64,000 bases of DNA from Hymenobacter radiodurans (GCF_004355185.1 NZ_CP037922.1:1984001-2048000), one strand, 5' to 3'; positions 48,076 through 58,660 are shown, numbered from the stretch's first letter. A program made the numbers and translations. The notes: generated by a model not told the origin, from the sequence alone.

Positions 48076-49407
48076 TTAATGCTGCAACACTTCGAAGCCA
48101 AGTTCTTCGGCTTCCATCTGCCCTTGCGGATTAACAGCACTGAGTCTCAGGCGCTTCAGCTCGCCGACCAATAACGGGTCATATTTAACGGCCACGCGGA
48201 TGTAATTCGGTGTGAAGCCCTCCATTATGCCGTTGGTGACATCATCCTCGAAAAGAACTTCTGCCTCCTGACCTACGTGATGGGCATAGAAATGACGTTT
48301 TTTCTTCTCCGACAGGCTTCGCAGTTGGGTGGTGCGCTCGTGCCGCACGCGGTCCTGCACACGGCCGGGTAGGGTGGGCGCCAGGGTATTTTCGCGTTCT
48401 GAATACGGGAAAACGTGCAGGTAGCTGATGTCCAGATCGTTTAGGAATTGATAGGTTTCCAGAAAATCCTCCTCCGTTTCGCCCGGAAAGCCCACAATCA
48501 CATCAACACCAATGCAGGCGTGGGGCATTACCTCCTTAATCAGGCGCACGCGGTCGGCGTAGAGGGCGCGGCGATAACGGCGGCGCATTAGGCCCAAAAT
48601 CTTGTCCGAACCGCTTTGCAGCGGAATATGAAAGTGGGGCATAAAGCGCCGCGACTGTGCCACGAAGCGAATTACGTCGTCGGTGAGCAGGTTGGGCTCG
48701 CAGCTGGAAATACGAAAGCGGTTGATGCCTTCTACTTCGTCCAAAGCTTGCACGAGATCATAAAAATTCTCCAGCCGCTCCCGATTTGCCCCCTGCAAGC
48801 CAAAGTCGCCGAGGTTCACGCCGGTGAGCACAATCTCTTTTACGCCGGTCGTGGCCAGGCCCTGCACGCGCTCTACCACGCTTTGCACACTGCCCGAGCG
48901 ACTGTTGCCGCGGGCCAGCGGAATGGTGCAAAACGAGCAGGAGTAGTCGCAGCCGTCCTGCACCTTAAGGAAAGTGCGCGTACGGTCGCCGAAGGAATGG
49001 GCGGCGTGAAATTCCGTGGCGGCACTAATTGGGCTGGCATATACCTGCGTCTGGGGGGCTTTTTCGAAGCCAGCCAGAATATCCACGAGCTGAAATTTCT
49101 CGGCCGCGCCCAACACGGCGTGTACGCCCGGAATCTCCGCTATTTCCTGGGGTTTTAGCTGCGCGTAGCAGCCTACAATGGTCACGAAGGCCTCCGGATT
49201 ATGCTTCAGAGCCTCTTTAACCACCTTCCGGCATTTGCGGTCGGCGTGGTCGGTGACGGAGCAGGTATTGATGACGTAGATATCGGCCGCGTCCTCGAAG
49301 GGGACTTTGCGGAAGCCGCGCTCCTCAAACTGCCGCCCAATGGCCGACGTCTCGGAGAAATTGAGCTTGCAGCCCAGCGTGTAAAAAGCAACTTTCTTGG
49401 TTTCCAT
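48076..49407 (-). CDS. mtaB: tRNA (t6A37) methylthiotransferase MtaB
   Basis: A 443-residue radical-SAM methylthiotransferase making ms2t6A37. The ATG at 49407 (METKKVAFYTLGCKLNFSET) fits the family N-terminus. The radical-SAM motif is CDYSCSFC; the second cluster uses Cys in TLGCK, NTCSVT and IVGCYAQ. A C-terminal TRAM-like part follows. The TACCTTTG box lies 9 bases before the ATG. Confidence 0.94.
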   Translation of the reverse strand: METKKVAFYTLGCKLNFSETSAIGRQFEERGFRKVPFEDAADIYVINTCSVTDHADRKCRKVVKEALKHNPEAFVTIVGCYAQLKPQEIAEIPGVHAVLGAAEKFQLVDILAGFEKAPQTQVYASPISAATEFHAAHSFGDRTRTFLKVQDGCDYSCSFCTIPLARGNSRSGSVQSVVERVQGLATTGVKEIVLTGVNLGDFGLQGANRERLENFYDLVQALDEVEGINRFRISSCEPNLLTDDVIRFVAQSRRFMPHFHIPLQSGSDKILGLMRRRYRRALYADRVRLIKEVMPHACIGVDVIVGFPGETEEDFLETYQFLNDLDISYLHVFPYSERENTLAPTLPGRVQDRVRHERTTQLRSLSEKKKRHFYAHHVGQEAEVLFEDDVTNGIMEGFTPNYIRVAVKYDPLLVGELKRLRLSAVNPQGQMEAEELGFEVLQH

Positions 49408-49416
49408 AAGAAGCCG

Positions 49417-49424
49417 CAAAGGTA
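49417..49424 (-). promoter_or_regulatory. -7 box of mtaB promoter, 9 bases before the ATG
   Basis: TACCTTTG-N9-ATG on the minus strand implies a leader of only a few bases. Confidence 0.5.
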
Positions 49425-49572
49425 CGAAGGAAGACAGGTTTTACGGGTGCCGTGTACGATAGCTGATTGTAGCGCTTAAAACAAAGCCTAGAACGCAAAC
49501 TTAAAAGCCGGTGAAATTGTATGCAGTAAAGATTTTAATCTAAATTTAATCTCAAATTAAGCCGCCGCCGTC

Positions 49573-50028
49573 ATGCGATTTGTCATTCTGCTCCTGCTTT
49601 CCATGCTTGGCTTCTGCGATGCCAGGGCCCAAGCGCCGGTCATTACATGGAATACCGACCTCGCTGGCGCCTTACAGCAAGCAAAAGCCACCAACAAGCC
49701 CGTGCTGGCCGTCTTTTCGGGCTCCGATTGGTGTAAGCCGTGCATCATGCTGAAGCAGGAAGTATTCGATCAGGCGGAGTTTCAGCGGTACGCTCAACAG
49801 CGCTTCGTGCTGGCCCGCTTTGATTTTCCGCGCAGCAAGAAAAATAAGCTGCCCGCTGCCCAGATGAAATCAAACGAAGAAGCCGCCGCTCAATTGAACA
49901 AGGAAGGCTCTTTTCCCCTGGTCGTGCTGCTGTCGCCTGAGGGCAAGGTATTGGCCAAAACTGGGTACCGACCCGGGGGAGCTGCCGCCTACGATGCCTA
50001 CCTCACACAATTGCTGGCCAAAAAATAA
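49573..50028 (+). CDS. Secreted thioredoxin-family protein
   Basis: A 151-residue protein with signal peptide MRFVILLLLSMLGFCDARAQ. The active site is SGSDWCKPCIM (CxxC), with the thioredoxin cis-proline region FPLVVLLSPEGK. It would act in the periplasm as a disulfide reductase or oxidase. It starts a four-gene set with apbE, DUF4266 and DUF3570 genes, separated by only 5 bases from apbE. Confidence 0.88.
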   Translation: MRFVILLLLSMLGFCDARAQAPVITWNTDLAGALQQAKATNKPVLAVFSGSDWCKPCIMLKQEVFDQAEFQRYAQQRFVLARFDFPRSKKNKLPAAQMKSNEEAAAQLNKEGSFPLVVLLSPEGKVLAKTGYRPGGAAAYDAYLTQLLAKK

Positions 50029-50033
50029 GCCCC

Positions 50034-51119
50034 GTGCGCACATTTCTAAATTGGCCTAAGGGCTTCCTGGCGCGAGCGGCTCTGGTCCTGTTGCTGCTAA
50101 CGCTAATGGGGGGGCAAATTTCCTCCGTTGCGGCCGCGCCTAAGCCCCGCAACTTTACCGGCAGCGCCCAGCTTATGGGCTCACACTTCACTATCACGGC
50201 CGTGTCGGCGGATGATTCGCTGGCGTGGCGGGCCATCCGGGCAGGGCTCCAGGAAATTCGGCGCATCGATCGGTTATGTTCCTATTGGGATTCTACTTCG
50301 CAGATTACGCAGGTGAACCGGGCCGCTGGTTTGCACCCGGTGGTGGTCGATCAGGAGGTTTTCGATCTGATTCAACGCACACTGAAGCTTTCGACCCTGA
50401 GTGGTGGCGCCTTCGATATTACGTTTGCCGGCGGGGAGAAAATCTACAAATTTGACCGTCAGGAACACGCCCTGCCCGCGCCAGAGGTTGTAAAAGCGTC
50501 GGTGGCCCGCATCGATTACCGCAAAGTGCTGCTCGACCCCGCGAAGCACTCCGTGATGCTGCAAGACAAAGGCATGCGCATGAATCTGGCGGGCATTCTG
50601 CAAGGTTATGGCGTGCGCCGCGCGCAGGCGCTGCTGAAACAACTGGGTATTGCTGGCGGCCTGATCAACGGCTCGGGCGATGTATCGTGCTGGGGGCGGC
50701 AGGCCGACGGCTCCCTGTGGCGCATTGCCATCGGCGACCCCGCCCACCCGCAGTCGGTATCCTCGTGGCTGACCGTATCGGATGTGGCGGTGGTGACGGC
50801 CGGCAACTACGAGCAGTACTTTACGGTGCAAGGTCAGCAATACGGCCACATCATTAATCCGCACACCGGCTATCCGGCCACGGGGCTGCGTTCCGTGACC
50901 ATCATTTGCCCCGATGTAGAGCTGGCCGACGGCCTCGATGAGGTGGTATTTGTGAAGGGCCCGGAGGAAGGCTTAGCCTTTATTAATCGCCTCAAAGGCG
51001 TGGATTGCACGCTTATTACCAACGATGGCCGCACGCTGACTTCCAGGGGCATGCAAGTCAATTATTACAAAGATGCCGGCCAACCAGCGTCGGCGGCTAC
51101 TTCCTCTCCCAAGCCATGA
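50034..51119 (+). CDS. apbE: FAD:protein FMN transferase (ApbE family)
   Basis: A 361-residue flavin transferase that attaches FMN to Thr/Ser of extracytoplasmic target proteins. It has a GTG start at 50034 and a signal-anchor (FLARAALVLLLLTLMGGQIS). Family motifs: MGSHFTIT, DRLCSYWDSTSQITQVN, GGAFDITF, DKGMRMNLAGILQGYG, GGLINGSGDVSCWG and the metal/flavin segment SDVAVVTAGNYEQYF with HIINPHTGYPA. It overlaps the DUF4266 gene by 4 bases. No obvious flavinylated target is in the set, so the target may lie elsewhere. Confidence 0.93.
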   Translation: MRTFLNWPKGFLARAALVLLLLTLMGGQISSVAAAPKPRNFTGSAQLMGSHFTITAVSADDSLAWRAIRAGLQEIRRIDRLCSYWDSTSQITQVNRAAGLHPVVVDQEVFDLIQRTLKLSTLSGGAFDITFAGGEKIYKFDRQEHALPAPEVVKASVARIDYRKVLLDPAKHSVMLQDKGMRMNLAGILQGYGVRRAQALLKQLGIAGGLINGSGDVSCWGRQADGSLWRIAIGDPAHPQSVSSWLTVSDVAVVTAGNYEQYFTVQGQQYGHIINPHTGYPATGLRSVTIICPDVELADGLDEVVFVKGPEEGLAFINRLKGVDCTLITNDGRTLTSRGMQVNYYKDAGQPASAATSSPKP

Positions 51120-51349
51120 GCTATCCTAAACTGACCTGGCTGGCGCTGGGGGGCTTTTTTCTGCTCAGCAGCAGCGCCCTTACCGGCTGCGTATCGGTAG
51201 CCGCTTACCAAAAAGTCTACCTCAATGACGAGGATATGCAGCTGGCCAATAAGCGCATTCAAACCTACGAGACCAATGTTGAAAGCTACCGCGAAGGCGC
51301 GGGCGGTGCCAACGGCGGCAAAGTAGGGGGCGGCTGCGGCTGCAATTAA
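51116..51349 (+). CDS. DUF4266 small lipoprotein
   Basis: A 77-residue protein whose ATG overlaps the apbE stop (ATGA). It has a signal with lipobox ALTGC, then VSVAAYQKVYLNDEDMQLAN and a Gly/Cys-rich end GGKVGGGCGCN. The terminal CGC and Gly cluster resemble a metal or thioether site. It is always found beside DUF3570 in Bacteroidota to my recollection, suggesting one complex. Confidence 0.85.
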   Translation: MSYPKLTWLALGGFFLLSSSALTGCVSVAAYQKVYLNDEDMQLANKRIQTYETNVESYREGAGGANGGKVGGGCGCN

Positions 51350-51372
51350 TCTTTGGTCTGATTTCCTCGCTC

Positions 51373-52641
51373 ATGCTACGCGCAACCCCTTTTTCTCTTG
51401 CTGCGGTCCTGTTGTTGCTTCCTATGCTAGGGTGGACGCAGGTGACGCCTACCCCCAACCGCGTAGACGGCTACGGTGCGCCGGCTACCACGGCACCCAG
51501 TCCGGCCAACCCCAGCAACCACGGCGAAACCGAGCTTAATATTCTTTCCAGCTACTACTCCCAGGACGGCAACCGCGGGGCCGTGGAAGGTGGCATCGGC
51601 ACGCAGCAGTTGACCGATGTGACGCCGACAATCATCCTGAATGTGCCTCTGGACTCGGTCACGCGTGTTTCGGCCAACCTGGGAATGGATTATTACTCCT
51701 CTGCTTCCACCGATCGGATTGACCAGGTTTTATCGTCGGCCTCCAGCCAAGACACCCGCTACCACCTCGATTTGGGCCTCGCGCGCCAGCTCGCCGATAA
51801 GCGTACCATTGTGGGAGTGGGCGGAGGCTTTTCCAAAGAATACGACTATACCTCTTTTAATGTCACGGGCTCCTGGGCACGCGCCTCAGCCGATGGTAAC
51901 CGGGAGCTGAGCGTGGCTGGCCAGGCCTTTTTCGACCGCGCTACCCTCATTCTGCCCATTGAACTGCGCGTGAATGGCGGGGGTGAGCACGGCTCCGGCT
52001 TCGATACGCGCCAGAGCTACAACCTGAATGTGGTGTATTCGCAGGTGATTAATCGGCGCCTACAGGTAGCCGTGAGCACCGAGCTGGTGGCGCAGCGAGG
52101 ATTGCTGAGCACGCCCTTTCATCGGGTGTATTTTCGGGAAACGGGGGGCAATTTTGGAACGGCCAGGGCAGAATTGCTGCCTCGTCAGCGCTACAAATAC
52201 CCGGTGGGGCTGCGACTGAATTACTACGCCACCGACTTGCTGCAGTTCCGCGGCTTCTACCGTTTCTACAACGATAATTTCGGCATTACGGCGCATACGC
52301 TGGAGCTGGAAGCGCCCGTAAAAGTGACGCCGTTTTTTGTGCTTTACCCGTTCTACCGCTACCACACTCAGACGGCCGCCAACTACTTCGCCCCTTATTT
52401 GGATCACTCCATCAGCGACCAATACTTCACTTCCGATTACGACCTGGCCGCTTTTTCCGCTAACAAAATAGGGCTGGGAGTACGCTATTCGCCCGTGTAC
52501 GGTATCGGTCGGTTCAAAACGCCCTTCAAAGGACGCGTAGCCAAATTTAAAGCCCTGGAAGTGCGCTATGCTTACTACCGCCAGAGCGTGGGACTGACGG
52601 CTAACCTGATCAGCGCCGACTTATCGTTTACGATGCCGTAA
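51373..52641 (+). CDS. DUF3570 outer-membrane beta-barrel protein
   Basis: A 422-residue protein with signal peptide MLRATPFSLAAVLLLLPMLG. It has a beta-barrel-like repeat of aromatic strands, including TELNILSSYYSQDGNRGAVE (near the N-terminus), DYTSFNVTGSWARASADGN, and LQFRGFYRFYNDNFGITAHT. With the thioredoxin, ApbE and DUF4266 genes it forms a conserved set that may move electrons or metal across the outer membrane. Confidence 0.85.
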   Translation: MLRATPFSLAAVLLLLPMLGWTQVTPTPNRVDGYGAPATTAPSPANPSNHGETELNILSSYYSQDGNRGAVEGGIGTQQLTDVTPTIILNVPLDSVTRVSANLGMDYYSSASTDRIDQVLSSASSQDTRYHLDLGLARQLADKRTIVGVGGGFSKEYDYTSFNVTGSWARASADGNRELSVAGQAFFDRATLILPIELRVNGGGEHGSGFDTRQSYNLNVVYSQVINRRLQVAVSTELVAQRGLLSTPFHRVYFRETGGNFGTARAELLPRQRYKYPVGLRLNYYATDLLQFRGFYRFYNDNFGITAHTLELEAPVKVTPFFVLYPFYRYHTQTAANYFAPYLDHSISDQYFTSDYDLAAFSANKIGLGVRYSPVYGIGRFKTPFKGRVAKFKALEVRYAYYRQSVGLTANLISADLSFTMP

Positions 52642-52657
52642 GGTTCTGATTATTAGT

Positions 52658-54531
52658 TTACTTCTGAAGATAATCCTCAAACGATAGTTGCTGATACGCC
52701 TGACCCTGTTGCACCTGGGCCTCTGGCACCCCGGCATCACGCGAAATCACGCGCCGCGCGACATGGTCGTAAGTGACGGCGCCAGTGGGGGTAAGCATCC
52801 CGAAACCATCGTTGAAGTTATAAAACGCAAAGGATTTGCCCCCCGGGCGTAGTAAATCGCGGCCCCAAACGTACTCTTTGGTTGGCAGGTTAAGTTGAGC
52901 GAGTAAGGTAGTAGCCACATCGGTTTGCGCGCCAAACTCAGCTACAACGCGGCCCCGCACTTCCGGACGCAACGCCCCGCCAGCGAGCACCAGCGGAATA
53001 TGGAATTTGGCCGGACTTTCATTGGCAGAATTGCCGGGCAATGGGTGGCCGTGGTCCGCCACCATCACCACCAACGTATTGTTCCACCAGGGCTGCTGGC
53101 TGGCTTGGCGCAGGAAGCGGCCCAGCGCCCAATCGGTATAATACACGGAGTTACGAAACAGCGCCGTTTCGCTGGTGCCAGGAAATTTCGGCGGAATCGG
53201 AATCTCAAAGGGCTCGTGGCTGCTGAGAGTGAAAGCCGTGAGAAAGAAAGGCTGGGTGGTGGCCGCCTTCTGACTTAAATCAGTGAGGATTCGGTTGAAA
53301 AGGATGTGGTCGTGGGCGCCCCATTTTGAGTTTTGCTCTTGGGGGGCAAAATCCGTGCGCTCGGTGAACTGGTCGTAGCCCGCGGCCACGAGGTAGCTTT
53401 TCATGTTGGCAAAGGCTAGCTCGCCCCCATAATAATAGGAGCTGCGGTAGCCAGCCTGCTGGAAGGAGCGCGCCAAATGGGGGAGGCGTTCGGTTTTGCG
53501 CGGTACCTTAATAATGCTGCCCGTCGGCTGGTTGGGGTAGCCGCTGAGCAGCGCCACAAGACCTTTCTGGCTTCGGTCGCCGCTGGCGTACAAATTGGTA
53601 AAGACTACGCCGGTGCGGGCCAGGCTATCCAGAGTGGGCGTCACGCCTCGCTCGCCGCCCGTGCTGGCTACAAACTTGGCCGTGAAGCTTTCCAGGATGA
53701 TAAACAGCACATTAGGCCGTGAAGTCCGCAGGATATTGTAGTGGCCAGAGTCAGCGGCTGCTGCGATAGCTGGCGCCGGATAAAGCTGCTTGACAAGGCG
53801 CTGAGCCGTGGAATCGGGCATAAACCGGTACGGGTTCGGGCCACTGTTCTTGAGCAGCAGAGAGTTCAGCACGTTCCAGGGCACATTTACGGCCGCGTGG
53901 TTGGCGAAGGGCTGACTGGAAAAATATACGTCGCTCTGGTTGATCGGGATTTGCTGCACCCCGCCCCGCATAGGTACCACCAGCAAGGCCAGCAGCAGCA
54001 GGCTCACTAGCGCCGCCCGGCCCCGCCCAAACCCAGTTGGCAGCGCGGTCAGACGGCCCACTAGTTTTTTATACAGAACCCAGCCCAGCACCAGCAAACC
54101 CCCAAAAATGCCCCCCAGCAGCAGCACGGGCGCACTGCCGGCCGAGGCCACCATTTCCGCCGGCGAGTCAATATACTGTAGCGGAGTAGCATCGAGGCGG
54201 AAGCCCCAGGCGCGATACAGCTCTAAGTCGGCCACGGTAAAGACACTAACCACCACACCCATCACTGCGGTGTAGAAGCGAATCAGTCGGTCGGTAGGGA
54301 AGCGCGGACCGGCCAAATTGCCCCCAGCAGCAAAGCAAACGGTACTATGCACAAATAAGCTGCGGTAGAAGCGTCCAGGCGCAGGCCGTAGCCAAAAATG
54401 CCCCCCACTGTGCTGAAGGACAGCTCAGCCGTTTTGGCCGAGTGATAGCCCAAGAAAACAGCCCTTACGGCGACGAAAAAAATCAGCCAGAACAAAAAAT
54501 ACCACGGCTGGAAGGCAAAGCGGTTTCTCAC
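52658..54531 (-). CDS. LTA synthase-family sulfatase-fold transferase (frameshift in sequence)
   Basis: About 625 residues. Five N-terminal membrane helices start with the GTG at 54531 (VRNRFAFQPWYFLFWLIFFV). The C-terminal catalytic domain has VLFIILESFTAKFV (nucleophile Thr), TGVVFTNLYASGDRSQKGLV, ALLSGYPNQPTGS and VVMVADHGHPL (metal ligands). The frames join at the five C of 54321-54325, where a sixth restores LLLGGNLAGPRFPTD. Enzymes of this type add phosphoglycerol or phosphoethanolamine to envelope polymers; in a Gram-negative the acceptor is uncertain. A TACCTTTG box lies 4 bases before the GTG. Confidence 0.88.
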
Positions 54532-54535
54532 GCCG

Positions 54536-54543
54536 CAAAGGTA
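54536..54543 (-). promoter_or_regulatory. -7 box of the LTA-synthase-like gene, 4 bases before GTG
   Basis: TACCTTTG-N4-GTG on the minus strand, the same geometry as rsmE and pabB, which supports the GTG start and a leaderless message. Confidence 0.5.
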
Positions 54544-54770
54544 GCGCAGTGAGGCGAGGTTGAAACTACAGAAGGCAGCCTCTCGCCAATGATGCGGACT
54601 ATCACTACCCTCTTGGTGATAATTTTCAATTAGCAATTAAATAATTGGGTCATTTAGCTGAAAACTGACTAAATATTTCCGATAGACCCTAAATTTTTAA
54701 GGGTATTTGGAAAATAATACGTGGTTGATCTACATTTGCCTTATTAATACTAACCCCGCTTATACTTTAC

Positions 54771-56960
54771 ATGGCAATTCTCCGCTTTAAAGCCCTCGAA
54801 CTTGTAGATCAGCGTCGACCCGTGACGGTTGTTCAGTCTGGGGAGCGTCGTTCCGATACGTTCGGCCGTAATGTGTTCAATCTGGATGCAATGCGCGCCA
54901 CGATGCCGGGCGAGTATTTTAAAAAGCTACAATCGGCCGTCAAGCAAGGCACGCCCGTAGAGCGCAGCGTGGCCGACGCCGTGGCCTCGGCCATGAAAAC
55001 CTGGGCTATGGCCAAGGGCGCTACCCACTACACGCACTGGTTTCAGCCGCTCACCGGTGCTACCGCCGAAAAGCACGACTCATTTTTTGATCTGAACTCC
55101 GACGGTCGTCCGATTGAAAACTTCAAGGGCTCAGCGTTGGTGCAGCAGGAGCCGGATGCGTCGAGCTTCCCTAGTGGTGGTATCCGCAATACCTTTGAGG
55201 CACGCGGCTATACTGCCTGGGACCCAACTTCCCCGGCCTTTATTATCGAAACTGCTGGTGCCAAAACGCTGTGTATACCCACTATTTTCGTGGCCTACAC
55301 CGGCGAAGCACTCGATTACAAAGCGCCGCTGCTTAAGTCATTGGCTATTCTCGAGCAGGCCGCGGTTGACGTTTGTCAGTACTTCGACAAAGACGTAAAT
55401 CGGGTAAATACCACTCTGGGCATTGAACAGGAATACTTCCTTGTCGATAAGGCTCTCTATGATGCCCGCCCAGACCTCGTAATGACCGGCCGCACCCTCT
55501 TTGGGCACGCGCCCGCCAAAGGCCAGCAGCTGGAAGACCATTACTTTGGCTCTATCCCCAGCCGGGTGCACGCCTTCATGCTTGACTACGAGGAAGAAGC
55601 CAACCGCCTAGGCATTCCATTAAGAACGCGCCACAACGAGGTAGCCCCCAACCAGTTTGAGTGCGCCCCCACGTTTGAGGACGCCAACCTAGCCGTCGAT
55701 CACAACCAACTCCTGATGGATATCATGGAGCGTGTGGCCGAGCAGCACAACTTCAAGGTGTTGCTGCACGAGAAGCCTTTTGCTGGGGTAAACGGCTCAG
55801 GCAAGCACAACAACTGGGCGATGAGCACCGATACAGGCGTAAACCTGCTGGCTCCCGGTCGTCGTCCGAAAGAAAACCTTCAGTTCTTGGCTTTCTTTAT
55901 TACAACCATCAAGGCCGTGCATCGCTACGCCGATTTGCTGCGCGCCAGCATCGCCTCGGCCTCCAATGATCACCGCCTAGGTGCCAACGAAGCACCTCCG
56001 GCTATCATGTCGGTGTTTGTAGGTTCGCAATTGAACTCCGTATTAGACGAGCTGGAGCGCACGGCCAAACTGCCGCTGGATAAGGGCGACAATATTTACC
56101 TGAAGCTTGGTATCGATAAGATTCCAGCTATTCTACTCGACAATACCGACCGTAACCGTACCTCGCCATTTGCCTTTACCGGCAACAAGTTTGAGCTGCG
56201 CGCTGTGGGTTCCTCCGCCAACTGCTCCTCGGCAATGACAGTGCTCAACACCATCGTGGCCGAGCAGCTCATTGACTTCAAAGAGTCGGTAGATGAGCTG
56301 ATTGAGCAGGGCAAGAAGAAGGAAGTAGCTATTGTGGAGGTGTTGCGCGAGTACGTGATTTCTTCCAAAGCTATTCGTTTCGAAGGCAATGGCTACTCGC
56401 AGGAGTGGGAAGACGAAGCCAATCGTCGGGGCCTGGCCAATGTGCGCACCACCCCGTTAGCTCTCGATGCTCTGATTCGCGAAGATGCTGCTGATCTGTT
56501 TGGTCGTCACCGCATTTTTTCGCCTGTAGAGCTGCACGCCCGCCACGAGATCTTGCTGGAGGATTACATCAAAAAAATCCAGATTGAGAGCCGTACGATG
56601 GGCGACTTGGCTATCAACCACGTCATTCCGACTGCTTTGGCTTATCAAACCAAGCTAATCACTAATATCCGTGGGCTGCGCGAGCTGGGCCTCGATGATG
56701 AGTTCTCGCAGGTGACGGTGGACACTATCAAAGCCATTTCGCGCCACATCTCTACTATCAAAACCACCGTGGATGAGATGGTAGAGCGCCGCAAAAGAGT
56801 TAATAAAATTGAAGACACCCGCGACCGAGCTATTGCTTACTGCGACGAGGTGAAAACATGTTTCGACGCCATTCGCCGCTCCACTGACAAGCTGGAGCTA
56901 ATGGTGGCCGATGAGGACTGGCCGCTGGTAAAGTACCGCGAACTGATGTTCCGGCACTAA
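54771..56960 (+). CDS. glnN: Type III glutamine synthetase GlnN
   Basis: A 729-residue GSIII enzyme that makes glutamine from glutamate, ammonia and ATP in the cytoplasm. Characteristic segments: GIEQEYFLVD, RHNEVAPNQFECAPTFEDAN, GVNGSGKHNNWAMSTDTG and GNKFELRAVGSSANCSSAM. Length matches GSIII, not the shorter GSI or GSII. The ATG at 54771 follows an AT-rich leader. A strong terminator follows 60 bases after the stop. Confidence 0.96.
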   Translation: MAILRFKALELVDQRRPVTVVQSGERRSDTFGRNVFNLDAMRATMPGEYFKKLQSAVKQGTPVERSVADAVASAMKTWAMAKGATHYTHWFQPLTGATAEKHDSFFDLNSDGRPIENFKGSALVQQEPDASSFPSGGIRNTFEARGYTAWDPTSPAFIIETAGAKTLCIPTIFVAYTGEALDYKAPLLKSLAILEQAAVDVCQYFDKDVNRVNTTLGIEQEYFLVDKALYDARPDLVMTGRTLFGHAPAKGQQLEDHYFGSIPSRVHAFMLDYEEEANRLGIPLRTRHNEVAPNQFECAPTFEDANLAVDHNQLLMDIMERVAEQHNFKVLLHEKPFAGVNGSGKHNNWAMSTDTGVNLLAPGRRPKENLQFLAFFITTIKAVHRYADLLRASIASASNDHRLGANEAPPAIMSVFVGSQLNSVLDELERTAKLPLDKGDNIYLKLGIDKIPAILLDNTDRNRTSPFAFTGNKFELRAVGSSANCSSAMTVLNTIVAEQLIDFKESVDELIEQGKKKEVAIVEVLREYVISSKAIRFEGNGYSQEWEDEANRRGLANVRTTPLALDALIREDAADLFGRHRIFSPVELHARHEILLEDYIKKIQIESRTMGDLAINHVIPTALAYQTKLITNIRGLRELGLDDEFSQVTVDTIKAISRHISTIKTTVDEMVERRKRVNKIEDTRDRAIAYCDEVKTCFDAIRRSTDKLELMVADEDWPLVKYRELMFRH

Positions 56961-57020
56961 GCCCAGCGAACAGGATCGGGCCGGAGTTGGGTGGGAATTT
57001 TCTCCGGTTCCGAGACTAGT

Positions 57021-57054
57021 AAAAAAGCCGTTTCCGGGTGGGGACGGCTTTTTT
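57021..57054 (+). terminator. Terminator of glnN
   Basis: Hairpin AAAAAAGCCGTTTCC / GGGGACGGCTTTTTT with a T run. Confidence 0.9.
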
Positions 57055-57316
57055 GTTTGGGTGCCTAGCCAAAACTAATAAGAATCGTGTTTACGGCATG
57101 TAAGGGCCATTTCGGGTAACTATATCAATCTGGAGTTACCCCAACAATGATAGTGAGAGGACAGAGGTTGCCCGTGTATAAACCCTCTCTCATAGGGTCA
57201 TGACTAGTATCCAAATCTTTATTTCGATTGGTCGCTCAGCGAGCATTATTACGCGACACGTAAAAGTGACGGGCTTGACTTTGGCTCCTTCGAGAAGTTG
57301 TGCTCTGGGTAACGAA
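57055..57316. other. Intergenic stretch between glnN and the RiPP cluster
   Basis: About 260 bases with no gene. It holds the 3' ends of both units. A weak inverted repeat near 57114-57143 (GGGTAACT ... AGTTACCC) is the only visible structure. Confidence 0.5.
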
Positions 57317-58602
57317 TCACCTCAGTAACAAAACAGATGGATACACATGGGGATTAGTGAGTCGTAGGTAGAAATACCCGATTCCGGCTAAGCCGAGCAT
57401 AAAGTCGGGTAGCTGATACGCGTTATACAAGCCGGTGGCCCATAACTCCGTCGTTCGGTAGCGTTCCTGACCTGCTTGGCCAATAGCCGCTGCCTGTTGC
57501 TGGTATTGAGCAAGGGCTAATATATCGGCGGCCTCCAGCAGCACCTCGGCATTACCACTCAGCCCATGACAGAGCGAAAAATTCTGCTGCTGATCCCAGG
57601 TCGAATGCGCAGCGGTGGTTTTTACGGCGGTTACGGCCTCGGCCTTCAGGGCCGGATGAAGCGTTAGTTCATAGCCGCGGAGGCGGGATAGCGCAATGCC
57701 AGGTGCCCCGTGGCACCACGCACACGAGCAAGTGGGGCCAGCCGCATATCCGCCGCCATTGGCCGGATCTTGTATACCTGTTAGCCGGAAATCGGGCCAG
57801 TTTTGCTGTTGCTGGTCGAAAAAGCTATTCTCGTAGCGCAGCCCATGGAATGCGGCTTCCTGATAGGCCGGATTCTGCGTGAAGGCGTACGCTTCCAGCA
57901 GCGCATTCACAATCCCCGCTACTCCATGGGCAAAGCCCGTGAGGTTGGGATGGTCCCCGCCGGTGATGGTGTTCCAGGACCAACCCCGCGCTGACCGGTC
58001 GGCCTTGGAAACCAACTGATCGGCCAGCTGTACAATAAAGGAACGAAGGGCAGGGGAGGGGTACTCCCTTTCCAGCTGGATGAGCGCCGGAATAGCCCCC
58101 GCGGCCCCATCCACTACGTCGAGGCCGGTAAGGTGCAGGTCTAAGCTCGTGACGTGCTCCAGCAGCTGGCGCCCCTCCCATAGTGTCTTCTCATCGTGGA
58201 GCCACTGGCCCGCCCGAATGGCGGCATAGGCCACGCCCGTGCGGCCGACAAAGAATCCCAGCGCTGCCTGGGGGCAATTCGGTGGGCGGTAAGCAGGGCA
58301 TTGCGCAAGGTGCCAAGAGCGGTTTGGCGAACGAGGGCGTCGTTGGTCGCATGGCCGAGGGCGGCTAAAAAAAAGCCTACTCCCGCCGCGCCGCCGTAAA
58401 AATCCGCTTCCAGCGCTTTAAAATAAGGTTTAGGGTAGGTAAAGGCGGGGTCATTGGTGGAGGTCAAGAAGTTGCAGCGGTCACCGTGCCAGATAGCGTC
58501 GCGACACAGGCTCCGGCCGATATCGGCCGCCGTTTCGAGGAACGCACCGCTAGCGGGCGTAGTAGCTGGGTTGGCCTGAGCAGTAGATAAGGCGGTTTCC
58601 AT
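57317..58602 (-). CDS. LanC-type lanthionine cyclase (frameshift in sequence)
   Basis: A zinc enzyme of about 428 residues. The ATG at 58602 gives METALSTAQANPATTP. The N-terminal part has AIWHGDRCNFL and ADFYGGAAGVGFFLAALGH, as in LanM/LanC cyclase domains. The frames join at the five G of 58270-58274; a sixth restores HRIAPQAALGFFVGRTG. The barrel repeats GLDVVDGAAGAIPAL and GFAHGVAGIVNALLEAY follow. Zinc ligands are visible as the Cys of AWCHGAPGIALSRL and the Cys-His of LCHGLSGNAEVLLEA, so catalysis looks intact. It would join Cys thiols to dehydrated Thr/Ser. Last gene of the RiPP operon, 58 bases after the HopA1-like gene. Confidence 0.9.
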
Positions 58603-58660
58603 AACGCGGTAGAGCACCCGGGGCAGAAGAAGGAAACTAAGAATTGCTGTGCTGGTGAGG

